The notes: generated by a model from the letters alone, not told the origin. A stretch of 17,596 nt of DNA from an uncultured Clostridia bacterium (GCA_947253135.1 CAMXYS010000017.1:1-17596), one strand, 5' to 3'. Positions 1 through 7,342 are shown, counted from the first letter of the stretch. A program made the numbers and translations.

Positions 1-1
1 A

Positions 2-1177
2 GAAGCATTGGCAGGCCTGCAGAAGTTAGTGGATAAATCTAAGTTGGAGGCCAAGCTGACAGAGGCCAAGGCCTTGGCAGAGGCCGATTATACGGAAGCC
101 AGCTGGCAGGTCTTGCAGCAAGCTGTTGCCAAGGCGGAGGGAGTCAAGCAGGATGCCGCTGCCACCGCCGATGAGGTCGCTCAGGCAGTGGCAGCTTTGG
201 AGCAGGCGATAACCGCCTTGAAGGAAAAATCGACGCTGATCCAGCCGACCTTGGTTTCGGTTGACCATGCACCTACGAAATGGACCCTCAATGTCCCGGG
301 ACAAAATTTTGTCTTGAAGGTCAATTCCGACTTGGCAAACTTGGTCTCAGTAAAAGTTAATGGACAAATTTTGGCAGCGGCTGCATACACAGCGGCAAGT
401 GGTAGTACCGTTATCACTTTGCAGCCGGTTTATTTAAATAGCTTGGCACCGGGGCCATATACCTTAACAATGACCTATAAAGAAGGCGGAGACTTCGCCG
501 CCGGTGAAGTCGAGCATGCCTTTACGGTCTTGCCCGAGCCGGTTGACAAGTCTGCCTTAGTTGCCAAAATTAATGAGGCTAAGGCTTTGGTAGAGGCAGA
601 TTATACTGAGGCCAGCTGGCAGGCCTTACAGACTGCTTTGGTCAAGGCTGAGGCGGTTAACCAAGCTGCCGACGTAACAGCAGACCAGGTGGCAGCAGAA
701 GTAAGTGGTCTGGATCGGGCCATTAAGAGCTTGGTACAAAAAACGGCTCCGGCTCCCGGTACTACGACCACGACGACGACTGCCACAACGGCCGGTACAA
801 GTCAGCCGACCACGACAACGACTGCCACAACGGCCGGCACCGGTCAGCCGACCACGACGACGACTGCCACGACGGCCGGTACAAGTCAGCCGACCACGAC
901 GACGACTGCCACAACGGCCGGCACCGGTCAGCCGACCGCGACAACGACTGCTACAAAGGCCGGCACCGGTCAGCCGACCGCGACGACCAAGCCCGGTGGC
1001 CCAACGTCACAGGGGCCGTCTGCCACTAAACCGGGGCCCAAGGCACCTGAGGCCAACAAACCGGGTAAGCCCGGCTTGGCCAGAACCGGTCAAGCGATGA
1101 CATCCGTCTACCTTGTATGCGGTTTGACTGTCTTGGCAGTTGGTGCTTTTGCCCTGAAAAAACGGCGCCAAGACTAA
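2..1177 (+). CDS. LARTG-anchored surface protein with FIVAR and X2-like modules (5'-partial)
   Basis: Wall-anchored surface protein; the reading frame is open to the left edge, so the N-terminus and signal peptide are missing. Counting from the TTG codon at base 8, I see a FIVAR-type helical module (about 7-73, pattern A-DYTEASWQ-L---A), an Ig-like X2-type module (about 88-174, with the family-like run YLNSLAPGPYTL), a second FIVAR module (about 178-244, ending AIKSL), a Thr-rich repeat stalk (about 250-325), a Pro/Lys/Gly wall-spanning stretch, then the sorting signal LARTG (357-361), a hydrophobic segment and the basic tail KKRRQD. FIVAR and X2 modules are known from adhesins and carbohydrate-active surface proteins; the ligand here is unknown. 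The X2-like module is closely similar to the one in the LARTG protein at 4079-7183. It is followed by a strong terminator. The missing 5' part could hold NEAT, G5 or enzymatic domains. Confidence 0.85.
   Translation, partial: EALAGLQKLVDKSKLEAKLTEAKALAEADYTEASWQVLQQAVAKAEGVKQDAAATADEVAQAVAALEQAITALKEKSTLIQPTLVSVDHAPTKWTLNVPGQNFVLKVNSDLANLVSVKVNGQILAAAAYTAASGSTVITLQPVYLNSLAPGPYTLTMTYKEGGDFAAGEVEHAFTVLPEPVDKSALVAKINEAKALVEADYTEASWQALQTALVKAEAVNQAADVTADQVAAEVSGLDRAIKSLVQKTAPAPGTTTTTTTATTAGTSQPTTTTTATTAGTGQPTTTTTATTAGTSQPTTTTTATTAGTGQPTATTTATKAGTGQPTATTKPGGPTSQGPSATKPGPKAPEANKPGKPGLARTGQAMTSVYLVCGLTVLAVGAFALKKRRQD
767..976 (+). repeat. Five tandem 42-bp repeats encoding a Thr-rich stalk
   Basis: Five copies of a 14-residue unit (TTTTTATTAGTSQP and variants) lie head to tail within the surface-protein gene. 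Units ending TSQP and TGQP alternate for the first four copies, and copies 1/3 and 2/4 share codon choices (GGTACAAGTCAG versus GGCACCGGTCAG). This suggests duplication of an 84-bp double unit. The fifth copy has diverged (TATTTATKAGTGQP). Stalks of this kind project the functional modules out of the wall and often vary in length between strains. Confidence 0.9.
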
Positions 1178-1236
1178 TAAATGAGCTGTCGCTTGAGCCG
1201 GCTTAATTGAGCCAAGCCAAGCGGCACCAAGACAAG

Positions 1237-1270
1237 AGAGACTGTCTCCCGGTGAGGCGGTCTCTTTTTT
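1237..1270 (+). terminator. Rho-independent terminator after the FIVAR surface gene
   Basis: Twelve-base arms, AGAGACTGTCTC (1237-1248) and GAGGCGGTCTCT (1254-1265), pair throughout with some G-T wobbles around a 5-base loop. A run of T follows to 1270. It lies about 60 bases past the stop codon. Confidence 0.9.
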
Positions 1271-1509
1271 GTGGGCAAAAGTCCCTCTTTTTACGATAAA
1301 AGCCCCCTTTTTTCAAAATTTTCCAGCCACACAGACAATTTAAAAATTTTTTCAAAAAAAATGAACCTTTTGCAAGCCTCAATCGTCTAAGCAGTAGACC
1401 AAAGGGAAAGGAGGACAAAAACAACGAAGTGAGAGGGCATTTGTCATCCGGAGAAGCAATTACTAAGAACCGCGCTTGACCGCGCAAATCAATGATATTG
1501 GGGGTTAAT
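1271..1509 (+). other. A+T-rich intergenic leader before the small membrane-protein pair
   Basis: No gene is convincing here. A weak promoter-like pair is TTGTGG (1269-1274) and TACGAT (1292-1297) with 17-base spacing. A homopolymer-rich stretch follows (1310-1370). A good Shine-Dalgarno sequence, AAAGGAGG (1407-1414), has no ATG at a suitable distance. The only candidate behind it is GTG at 1429, opening a frame of 16 codons (stop at 1477-1479), which could be a leader peptide or chance. Confidence 0.35.
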
Positions 1510-1950
1510 ATGAAATTTATTCATCACGTCAAAACAAGAGTACTGGCCGGTCTCAACATAAGAGAAGTTTTGAGAGACTATGCAATTTTACTGGGAGCAG
1601 TTATTCTGGTCCTTCTTATCGGGGCTAAAACAGGCAATTACTTATTTGCCGAATATTTCCAAAATCCTTTGACCGGCACTTTTTTCGGCCTTTATTTACT
1701 GATTAGCTTTCTGCTTTATCCATTGGCCTGCATGTGGTTTCGCTCGGTCGTGAACTTCTTTTTGGGCGGCTTCACCATAGTCGGTACCTTTCTCTTTTGG
1801 GCAATTGTTGCCGTTGTGCAGATTCCCCTCTTATTTATATTCGCTATTTTCCTAGGCCCCTTGGGCTTGGTCAGCTCTTACCTGCGTGGCCGCTCCAGAT
1901 TAAAACAGGTGGAGCCCAAAGATGTTTATGAAAGCAGGGAGGACCGATAA
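1510..1950 (+). CDS. Small multi-pass membrane protein, unknown function
   Basis: Protein of 146 residues that I do not recognise. I chose the ATG at 1510 because TTGGGGGT lies just upstream at suitable spacing; an in-frame ATG at 1492 has no ribosome site. The N-terminus (MKFIHHVKTR) is basic, followed by about four hydrophobic segments (roughly 25-45, 58-78, 82-103 and 104-125), then a basic/acidic cytoplasmic tail (GRSRLKQVEPKDVYESREDR). The next gene begins at the base after its stop codon, so the two are translationally linked. The product probably forms a complex or shares a process with that protein, but nothing in the sequence says which. Confidence 0.7.
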   Translation: MKFIHHVKTRVLAGLNIREVLRDYAILLGAVILVLLIGAKTGNYLFAEYFQNPLTGTFFGLYLLISFLLYPLACMWFRSVVNFFLGGFTIVGTFLFWAIVAVVQIPLLFIFAIFLGPLGLVSSYLRGRSRLKQVEPKDVYESREDR

Positions 1951-2256
1951 ATGAGGGATAATGAGCACACACTTGAACCCATACCTGACTATGAGGACCA
2001 TTTGAAGGATGCTTTTTTTGACCGGGCGCAATCTTATTTTAATCACCTGACGGATGAAGCGCAGATAAATCCGACAGAAAATCGCCCTTTGGTCAGTGCC
2101 TACCGTGAGGCCCTTGCCGCCCAAAATAGCTACGAAAAATCTTGGCGCAGATATCGGTTGGCTAAAAGGCTTGTTTTGATCGGCCTTGTGCTTTCCGGCC
2201 TTGCCCTGGGCCTTCATTTTCTGGTCAACCGGACCGTCACCTACACGGAGTCATAG
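1951..2256 (+). CDS. Small protein with C-terminal membrane anchor, unknown function
   Basis: A 101-residue protein that I do not recognise. Residues 1-68 are hydrophilic and acidic then basic, probably helical (DYEDHLKDAFFDRAQSYF). One membrane segment (about 72-92, LVLIGLVLSGLALGLHFLV) is followed by a short outside tail. With KRL before the segment, the N-terminal part should be cytoplasmic. The ATG directly follows the TAA of the upstream membrane gene, and a GGGAGG ribosome site lies in that gene's last codons. The pair therefore forms a tight operon, probably with coupled translation. Confidence 0.65.
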   Translation: MRDNEHTLEPIPDYEDHLKDAFFDRAQSYFNHLTDEAQINPTENRPLVSAYREALAAQNSYEKSWRRYRLAKRLVLIGLVLSGLALGLHFLVNRTVTYTES

Positions 2257-2258
2257 TA

Positions 2259-2984
2259 AATGAACTGGAGTGGTCGGTTGCAAAGATTAATCATCTTGGA
2301 AACGAGGCACCTAGATTATTTATTAAAATTCCTTTTAATGTTGATGATCACCATGGACCTTATCCTGATGGTTATCTTCTCACATATGCAATTGAGAATG
2401 GCCGGTTGATTGAGGCGGGAGCTTGCTCAGTCGGCAATAAAGGTACAGTGTTGAGTAATGGCAGTGATCTTTTGCTGTATAGCAATACTGAAAGAACAAT
2501 TTCAGGTAAATTCGATTCTAATTTCTTGTCACTTTCGAGCTACGACTTTGATAGCTTTTCTGCGCTAAGTGGCTTATTAGAAGATGAAAACAAGCCTGTT
2601 ATACCTGTAAAATTATATTGTGCGTATAAACCAGAACATAATTACTCTGCAGTTATTGCTGGAAATGACGTGTTTGCTACATACATCAGGAGTGGAGCAT
2701 GCACGCTATTTAAACAATCTGTTGACGGTAGGGAAGAAGCTTTTTGGGTTGAGAAAGATAATGTTAAAGAGTTTAAAGAAATTTATTCTGCCGTTATGGA
2801 TAAAAGATACAAGGCGGTTGATTTTTTACCAATATCTGAAAAAAACAACCAGCTAAAACAGATTTTGGCCAATAAAACCTCTATGCTACTTGATGCAAAA
2901 GACAGTCCCAGTTTTACTAATTTGACAGCTGCTGGCCAAGTCGCTTTTCCCGAGGTCAAGCCGGAGCAAGATCCTTTAGACTAG
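2259..2984 (+). CDS. A+T-rich hypothetical gene lacking an in-frame start codon (possible frameshift)
   Basis: A clear coding signal runs from about base 2256 to the TAG at 2982-2984 (about 241 residues, soluble-looking: acidic, aromatic-rich, no signal peptide or membrane segment). I do not recognise the family. In this frame there is no ATG, GTG or TTG between an upstream stop (2163-2165) and the TTG at 2406, yet the sequence before 2406 reads as good protein (LFIKIPFNVDDHHGPYPDGY). An ATG at 2260 with GGAG nine bases upstream is in the neighbouring frame, so one missing base near 2260-2265 would join a proper start to this frame. Either this is a 1-base frameshift (true or sequencing error) or initiation is unusual. 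The gene is clearly more A+T-rich than its neighbours, which suggests separate origin. The coordinates give the extent of the coding signal; a start at TTG 2406 is the conservative alternative. Confidence 0.55.
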   Translation, partial: NELEWSVAKINHLGNEAPRLFIKIPFNVDDHHGPYPDGYLLTYAIENGRLIEAGACSVGNKGTVLSNGSDLLLYSNTERTISGKFDSNFLSLSSYDFDSFSALSGLLEDENKPVIPVKLYCAYKPEHNYSAVIAGNDVFATYIRSGACTLFKQSVDGREEAFWVEKDNVKEFKEIYSAVMDKRYKAVDFLPISEKNNQLKQILANKTSMLLDAKDSPSFTNLTAAGQVAFPEVKPEQDPLD

Positions 2985-3149
2985 GCTTGTTGTCCCCGGG
3001 TTGAGTTGCTCTTGCTCTCAGCTGCCCCTTATATTTTGGTAAAATGACAGTCAGGTTCAGAATTTTATAGGTGGTCGGCAGACGGCGATTCGTTAAACAA
3101 GGGTCACGACACGCCAACCGGCGAGACGAAAAGGCGAAAAATAAAGCTT

Positions 3150-3815
3150 ATGGACAAGCTAAGTAAAACATGGCAAATCATTATCGTCAGCTTTGTGGGC
3201 TATTTAGGTGTTCATTACTTTCTATCTAAAAATCTCAAGCGTGGCTTGCTGTACCTTTTTACAGCCGGCGGTCTTGGCTTCGGTTGGCTTTATGACATCT
3301 ACCGGGCGGCGGTCGGCCGAGGCAGTGAATTTTCCGGCGGCTTTGCCGGCAAAATCGGAACTTTAAAGCACGAGCCCTTTATGGCAGAACTTCGCTCCGG
3401 CCGGCTGCCTGATATCAGGGAGACCGGTTTGCGTCTGCTCAGCGGCGAGCGGTGTGTTTATTACGACAAGGCCTACACGACGCACACTCAAATTGTGACT
3501 ACTGGCTATAAGCACTCAACCGGCGGCATCGGTTTTAAAGTGAGTCAAAATGTCATGGTTGGTGGCACTTCCGGTGAGAGCAAGGCCGTTCGGCAAAGAC
3601 AAAATACCTATTATCCCGGAAAGCTTTGTCTGACTACCCAACGGATCGTCTATACGTCCACGGACCAAAGCATTGTCGAGCCACTGGACCGGATTGTAGC
3701 AGTTGAAAAAAGCCCAAGTGGTTTACTTTTGCAAGTCGATCAAGCGGTTTATGCCCTTTCACTTCAAACAGCTGATGAATTTCTCCGGGCCCTAAAGTTG
3801 CTGGGTATGCTCTGA
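3150..3815 (+). CDS. TM2-domain membrane protein with C-terminal PH/GRAM-like domain
   Basis: A 221-residue protein. Residues about 8-55 match the TM2 pattern: two membrane helices around GVHYFLSKNLKRGLLYLFTA and GWLYDIYRA, a family usually of the form G--G-H-FYLG---G---L-T-G--G-W-L-D. Residues about 70-218 are a soluble domain that may be PH/GRAM-like: PGKLCLTTQRIVYTS, then EPLDRIVAVEKSPSGLLL, resembling bacterial PH domains that begin with 'LT--R--' strands. The role is unknown; the architecture suggests a membrane-tethered binding or scaffolding protein. The ATG at 3150 has only a weak ribosome site (AAGG at 3131-3134, rather far). The 165-base gap before it holds a possible weak promoter (TTGCTC 3006-3011, TATATT 3030-3035, 18-base spacing). 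There is no clear terminator after it. Confidence 0.65.
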   Translation: MDKLSKTWQIIIVSFVGYLGVHYFLSKNLKRGLLYLFTAGGLGFGWLYDIYRAAVGRGSEFSGGFAGKIGTLKHEPFMAELRSGRLPDIRETGLRLLSGERCVYYDKAYTTHTQIVTTGYKHSTGGIGFKVSQNVMVGGTSGESKAVRQRQNTYYPGKLCLTTQRIVYTSTDQSIVEPLDRIVAVEKSPSGLLLQVDQAVYALSLQTADEFLRALKLLGML

Positions 3816-3894
3816 GCTGACTCCATTTTCCTCATGGAAAGACTGGAATTTGGGTGGCATAGGGCAGTTCAAATATCAGTCCCCCAAAATATCT

Positions 3895-3923
3895 TTTAAA
3901 AGAGACGAAAAATGTGATACACT
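3895..3923 (+). promoter_or_regulatory. Promoter of the NEAT/G5 surface protein
   Basis: The -35 element is TTTAAA (3895-3900) and the extended -10 is TGATACACT (TG at 3915-3916, TACACT 3918-3923), with a 17-base spacer. Transcription would start near 3930, directly at the inverted repeat 3934-3967. Confidence 0.5.
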
Positions 3924-3933
3924 TACGCCTGAG

Positions 3934-3967
3934 TTAGCCTTAGCTTATAAAGATAAGCCAAGGCTAA
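3934..3967 (+). promoter_or_regulatory. Operator-like inverted repeat upstream of the NEAT/G5 surface protein
   Basis: Fifteen-base arms TTAGCCTTAGCTTAT (3934-3948) and ATAAGCCAAGGCTAA (3953-3967) match with one mismatch around a 4-base centre (AAAG). No T-run follows, so this is not a terminator. It overlaps the predicted transcription start, the classic place for a repressor. The outer TTAGCCT/AGGCTAA halves resemble DtxR/IdeR/MntR-type metal-regulator sites, which would fit an iron- or haem-linked NEAT protein; that assignment is inference. Confidence 0.55.
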
Positions 3968-4078
3968 ACATAAGACCGTACAAGGAGCACTTATGGAGTG
4001 ACTATAAGGCGACCTGGAATGGCAAGAATCAGCACAGAAAAAGCAACAAAGTATACAACTAGAAAGAAGGAAAGACAA

Positions 4079-7000
4079 ATGCGTAAAAAGCTACTATCTG
4101 CTTTATTAACGCTGGCCCTGTTGGTGACCCTGTTGCCCTTGTCCGCAGCAAGCTCAACGGTGGGTGATCTGCCGCCTTTTGACGAGGCTAAGTCACATGA
4201 AGTAGATGCCATGCTGCTAAAAGGTAACTACAAGGAGCCGGACAATTATGACCCGACAGAGACTGATGAGGACCGGGAGGACTATGTTTCCAATCATCCT
4301 TTTGACAAGACGGCCCTCTACCAGTACTTTGCCGACACAGACCAAACTGTCTACGAAATTGGCTTTGGCACCCACAGGACGGGCGCAGGTGAGGATATCA
4401 TCTCAGTCAATGACGTGTGGGTGACGGTTGGCGGGACAGAAGTCAAAGCCGAAAAAACACCTTACATGGCTGATAACATGTTCCACTTCCGCTTTGCCAT
4501 TGCCGGCAAGCCACAGCAGGAAGTGCCGCTTAAATTGCACTGGTGGCCTTCTCGCGACAACCCGGACTACGCCTACCGCAATGTTTTCTTAAAGTTGGCT
4601 GAACTGGTGGAAGAACCGGGTGCAGGTGAAGATCCGGGAACCGGTACACAGCCCGGCACAGGAGAAGCCCCGGGGACCGGCGAACAGCCCGGAACGGGTG
4701 GGCAAACTGATCCCAGTGTGGTTCCCGATGGCGTATATGAACGCCATGTCGACTTGTGGAACTACTACGAGGACCGCCCCTCCATGGGTAACCAGGCCAT
4801 TCTTTCGCCGGCCAAGATTACCGTCACAGGCGGCCGGGCCAAAATGGAATTATCTGTTAAACCCATCACTTTTATGTCCATGTTTGGTGGCGTGACAGAC
4901 TTATTTATTCTTGATGGTCAGTATAAGTACAATGACAAATCAAATCGCACTGCTGCCGTCGGCTCAGATGCAGCCAAATTCGGCGAAAAGCAAAAAGAGT
5001 ATTTTCAAAAGTTTACCTTTGACGTTTCACCTGATGTAGTCAAAGCAACAGACAAGACCCCGATCAGTGTTGTAGTCTGGGTTGATGCTATGGATTCACT
5101 CAATGGCACGGGCCAAAGAGGCTCCGGTGAACAACCGGCTAAGCTCAGAATTTATCCTGAAGGACAAAAGCCGGAAGTCAGAGAAGAAGACCAGATTCCC
5201 AATTTGCCGGACGCTGCTCCACCGGTCGATGTGCCGGAGTTAGTCAATCCGAAGACTGCTCAAGGAATGGTGGAACGCTTTACCGAGCCGGGTGCTCCCT
5301 CCATGGCCAATTCGACTATGGACCACACTGTCCGCTACCAGGAGTTGGACGGCAAGACCCGCTATGAAGTCACTTTTAAAGAATACAAGGATGCAGAGTA
5401 CAATTCCGGCAAGTCCGATATCAGCGCAGCGCGCCTGTGGTTTTGGGATGGCGATGTAGCCAAAGAGGCAAAACTGGTTAAAACAGTGGGTAAGGATAAC
5501 ACCTTCCGCTTTGAGGTGGCCGGCGGCTTAAAGGACAAAATCTCCATTGCCCTCTGGATCGTCCCCATGCAAAAGGTCTTGGGCGATGGAGCCGCTGTTC
5601 AGAAGGCAACCCTCCTCCTATCTACAGCAGGTGAGATGGAAGGCACGATGGTTGATACTCGTTATGAGATCATTCCTTACACTGTGGTGATGACAGAGGA
5701 TGCGAGCTTGTCTGCTGATGCAGTAGTTGTAGACCAGGCCGGTAAGGATGGATTGAAGCGTGTCAACCGGACCTATAAGGCCATCAATGGTGTCAGTACC
5801 GGTGAGTTGCTGGGCACGGATGCGGAAGTGCTCAAAGAGGCGGTCAATAAAGAAGTGCGGGTAGGTTCTCTGGCAACTTATCAGGCCAACAAAAAACAGT
5901 TTGAAGAAAAGGCTAATGTACCGGCAACAGACGGCAGTAAAAGCTATCCGGCACGTTTGGTTGTCCCGGACAAGCAGGAAGTCGACATGTATGTCAGCCC
6001 CTACTTTGAGCCCTCTGTACAAGTTAAAACGGAGGCCGGTCAAACCACTTATAAGCTTCACTTCAAACCGCTGAGCCCCTTTGCACCGTCTGTTAAACGG
6101 GTCTACTTGGTGGTGGACGGACAAGAGGTTCCCACGACAGCCCTGGGCACAGAGACTAAGACCGGGGGCAATGGAGAGACTTGGAAACAAAATAAAGACA
6201 AGAGTACAGACTTTAGCTTTAACTTGCCGGGGGATGTCCAAACAGAGGTGCTTTTGCATATTGAGTACCAGGAGAAAAAACCGGGTGCTTTGCTGAAATT
6301 GGATACGACTAAGGAGTCGATTATTAGCTGGGAGCCGGCCAAGAGCACTGTTGAAAAGATTGCCTTTGCAACGACTTATGTGGATGCCCCTGACCTGGAC
6401 CGGGGTGTAGAGCAAGTTCAAACCGAAGGTGTCGACGGCGAGCGGGTGAAAACTGAATTTATTCGCACCTTAAATGGCAGACCGACCGGCGAAGCCTCCA
6501 GCGAGGTGCTGGTAGCAACTGCTAAGCCTGCTGTTGACAAGGTCATCCGCCGTGGCACTCGGGCAGCCGGCGGAACAGATTTGATCGTGCCGGCAAAAGA
6601 TCTGTCGGTTGTAACTCCGGCGGAATGGACGCTGAACGGTCCGGGCCAAACATTTGTGATGAAGGTCAATTCTGATTTAGCTAACTTGGTTGAAGTCTCA
6701 GTTGACGGCAAGCAGTTAACCTCGGATCAATATACAGCTGAGTCCGGCAGCACAGTGATTACTTTAAAGCCGGCTTACTTAAATAGCCTGCCTGCCGGTT
6801 CACATAGTTTACTGGCTCGCTTTAAAGCAGGCGGTCAGTTTGCTGCAGGTGATGTAATGCATATCTTTACGGTGAAGGCAGCAAGCTCGACTCCCGGTTC
6901 TGAGACGGCAACAACTACCACAGCTTCAGTTCCGAGTACGACGGCAACAAGTGCTACAGCCGTGACCCCGGGGGCAACAACCACAACCGCGGCACAGCCT

Positions 7001-7183
7001 TCCGGAAGCAAGTCCGGACAGCAGCCGGGACAGCAGGCGACTAAGCCTACGGACCAATCGAAGGGGGCACAGCTGGCCAGAACCGGTGAACGCAATATAG
7101 CAATTGCAGGTGTCGTTTGTCTGTTAGCTGCCGGTGTTATCACCGTTATCGTCAGAGGGCGTAAAAATCATTTGCATGACTGA
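4079..7183 (+). CDS. Large LARTG-anchored surface protein with NEAT-like, G5 and X2-like domains
   Basis: A 1034-residue secreted, wall-anchored protein. The ATG at 4079 has AAGAAGG eight bases upstream and starts a clean signal peptide (MRKKLLSALLTLALLVTLLP, cleavage near SAASS); a longer in-frame opening from 3998 would spoil it. Modules in order: an N-terminal beta-rich, possibly NEAT-like domain (about 75-176), a PGTGE-type Gly/Pro linker (180-212), a NEAT-like domain (215-360, GVYERHVDLWNYYEDRPSMGN), a second NEAT-like domain (395-516, GAPSMANSTMDHTVRY), a G5 domain (about 527-598), a third NEAT-like domain (627-745), a second G5 (about 756-828), an X2-like Ig module (842-933), a Ser/Thr stalk (935-996), LARTG (999-1003), a membrane segment and a basic tail. 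NEAT domains bind haem or haemoproteins; G5 domains occur in adhesins and bind GlcNAc polymers or zinc. I infer haem/host-protein capture at the wall; the haem-ligand YxxxY motif is not evident, so haem binding is unproven. Its own promoter, operator and terminator make it a single-gene unit. Confidence 0.8.
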   Translation: MRKKLLSALLTLALLVTLLPLSAASSTVGDLPPFDEAKSHEVDAMLLKGNYKEPDNYDPTETDEDREDYVSNHPFDKTALYQYFADTDQTVYEIGFGTHRTGAGEDIISVNDVWVTVGGTEVKAEKTPYMADNMFHFRFAIAGKPQQEVPLKLHWWPSRDNPDYAYRNVFLKLAELVEEPGAGEDPGTGTQPGTGEAPGTGEQPGTGGQTDPSVVPDGVYERHVDLWNYYEDRPSMGNQAILSPAKITVTGGRAKMELSVKPITFMSMFGGVTDLFILDGQYKYNDKSNRTAAVGSDAAKFGEKQKEYFQKFTFDVSPDVVKATDKTPISVVVWVDAMDSLNGTGQRGSGEQPAKLRIYPEGQKPEVREEDQIPNLPDAAPPVDVPELVNPKTAQGMVERFTEPGAPSMANSTMDHTVRYQELDGKTRYEVTFKEYKDAEYNSGKSDISAARLWFWDGDVAKEAKLVKTVGKDNTFRFEVAGGLKDKISIALWIVPMQKVLGDGAAVQKATLLLSTAGEMEGTMVDTRYEIIPYTVVMTEDASLSADAVVVDQAGKDGLKRVNRTYKAINGVSTGELLGTDAEVLKEAVNKEVRVGSLATYQANKKQFEEKANVPATDGSKSYPARLVVPDKQEVDMYVSPYFEPSVQVKTEAGQTTYKLHFKPLSPFAPSVKRVYLVVDGQEVPTTALGTETKTGGNGETWKQNKDKSTDFSFNLPGDVQTEVLLHIEYQEKKPGALLKLDTTKESIISWEPAKSTVEKIAFATTYVDAPDLDRGVEQVQTEGVDGERVKTEFIRTLNGRPTGEASSEVLVATAKPAVDKVIRRGTRAAGGTDLIVPAKDLSVVTPAEWTLNGPGQTFVMKVNSDLANLVEVSVDGKQLTSDQYTAESGSTVITLKPAYLNSLPAGSHSLLARFKAGGQFAAGDVMHIFTVKAASSTPGSETATTTTASVPSTTATSATAVTPGATTTTAAQPSGSKSGQQPGQQATKPTDQSKGAQLARTGERNIAIAGVVCLLAAGVITVIVRGRKNHLHD

Positions 7184-7249
7184 TGACGAGCGCTTTGCCA
7201 ATTAAAACATCCGTTGGAAGAGAAGCAGTACCTCGCTGAACGAACTGAC

Positions 7250-7282
7250 AAGCCGGTGTCACCATTAGTGGCGCCGGCTTTT
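7250..7282 (+). terminator. Rho-independent terminator after the NEAT/G5 gene
   Basis: Thirteen-base arms AAGCCGGTGTCAC (7250-7262) and GTGGCGCCGGCTT (7268-7280) pair with two G-T wobbles around loop CATTA. A short T-run closes it. Confidence 0.88.
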
Positions 7283-7342
7283 CGCTACCTGGCGCGAGTC
7301 TTGCCATTTGCTCCGCACAAGTTTACCCTGAATACAGATACA

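Noticed and set aside
767..976. CRISPR array
   Set aside because: The 42-bp units are directly adjacent without unique spacers and are translated in frame in a surface protein.
705..1100. Arg/Pro-rich plus-strand frame over the Thr-rich repeats
   Set aside because: A shifted-frame reading of the 42-bp tandem repeats; its repetitive RPRRRLPQRP pattern is a by-product of the Thr codons.
2160..2270. Programmed frameshift joining the 101-residue protein to the A+T-rich gene
   Set aside because: No slippery heptamer is visible near the stop at 2254-2256, and the two differ sharply in base composition; loss of one base near the ATG at 2260 explains the data better.
3934..3967. Inverted repeat as terminator of the TM2 gene
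   Set aside because: No T-run follows either arm, and it lies on the predicted start site of the next gene.
3850..4062. 70-codon frame before the NEAT/G5 gene
   Set aside because: It overlaps the promoter and operator-like repeat, lacks a ribosome site and has non-coding-like composition.
3998..4078. Longer N-terminus for the NEAT/G5 protein
   Set aside because: It would put 27 charged residues before a perfect signal peptide; ATG 4079 has the ribosome site.
5618..6421. Long minus-strand frame (267 codons) inside the NEAT/G5 gene
   Set aside because: It lies antisense to a gene with clear signal peptide, domains and sorting signal; its product is Cys/Arg/Leu-rich without recognisable features and has no ribosome site.
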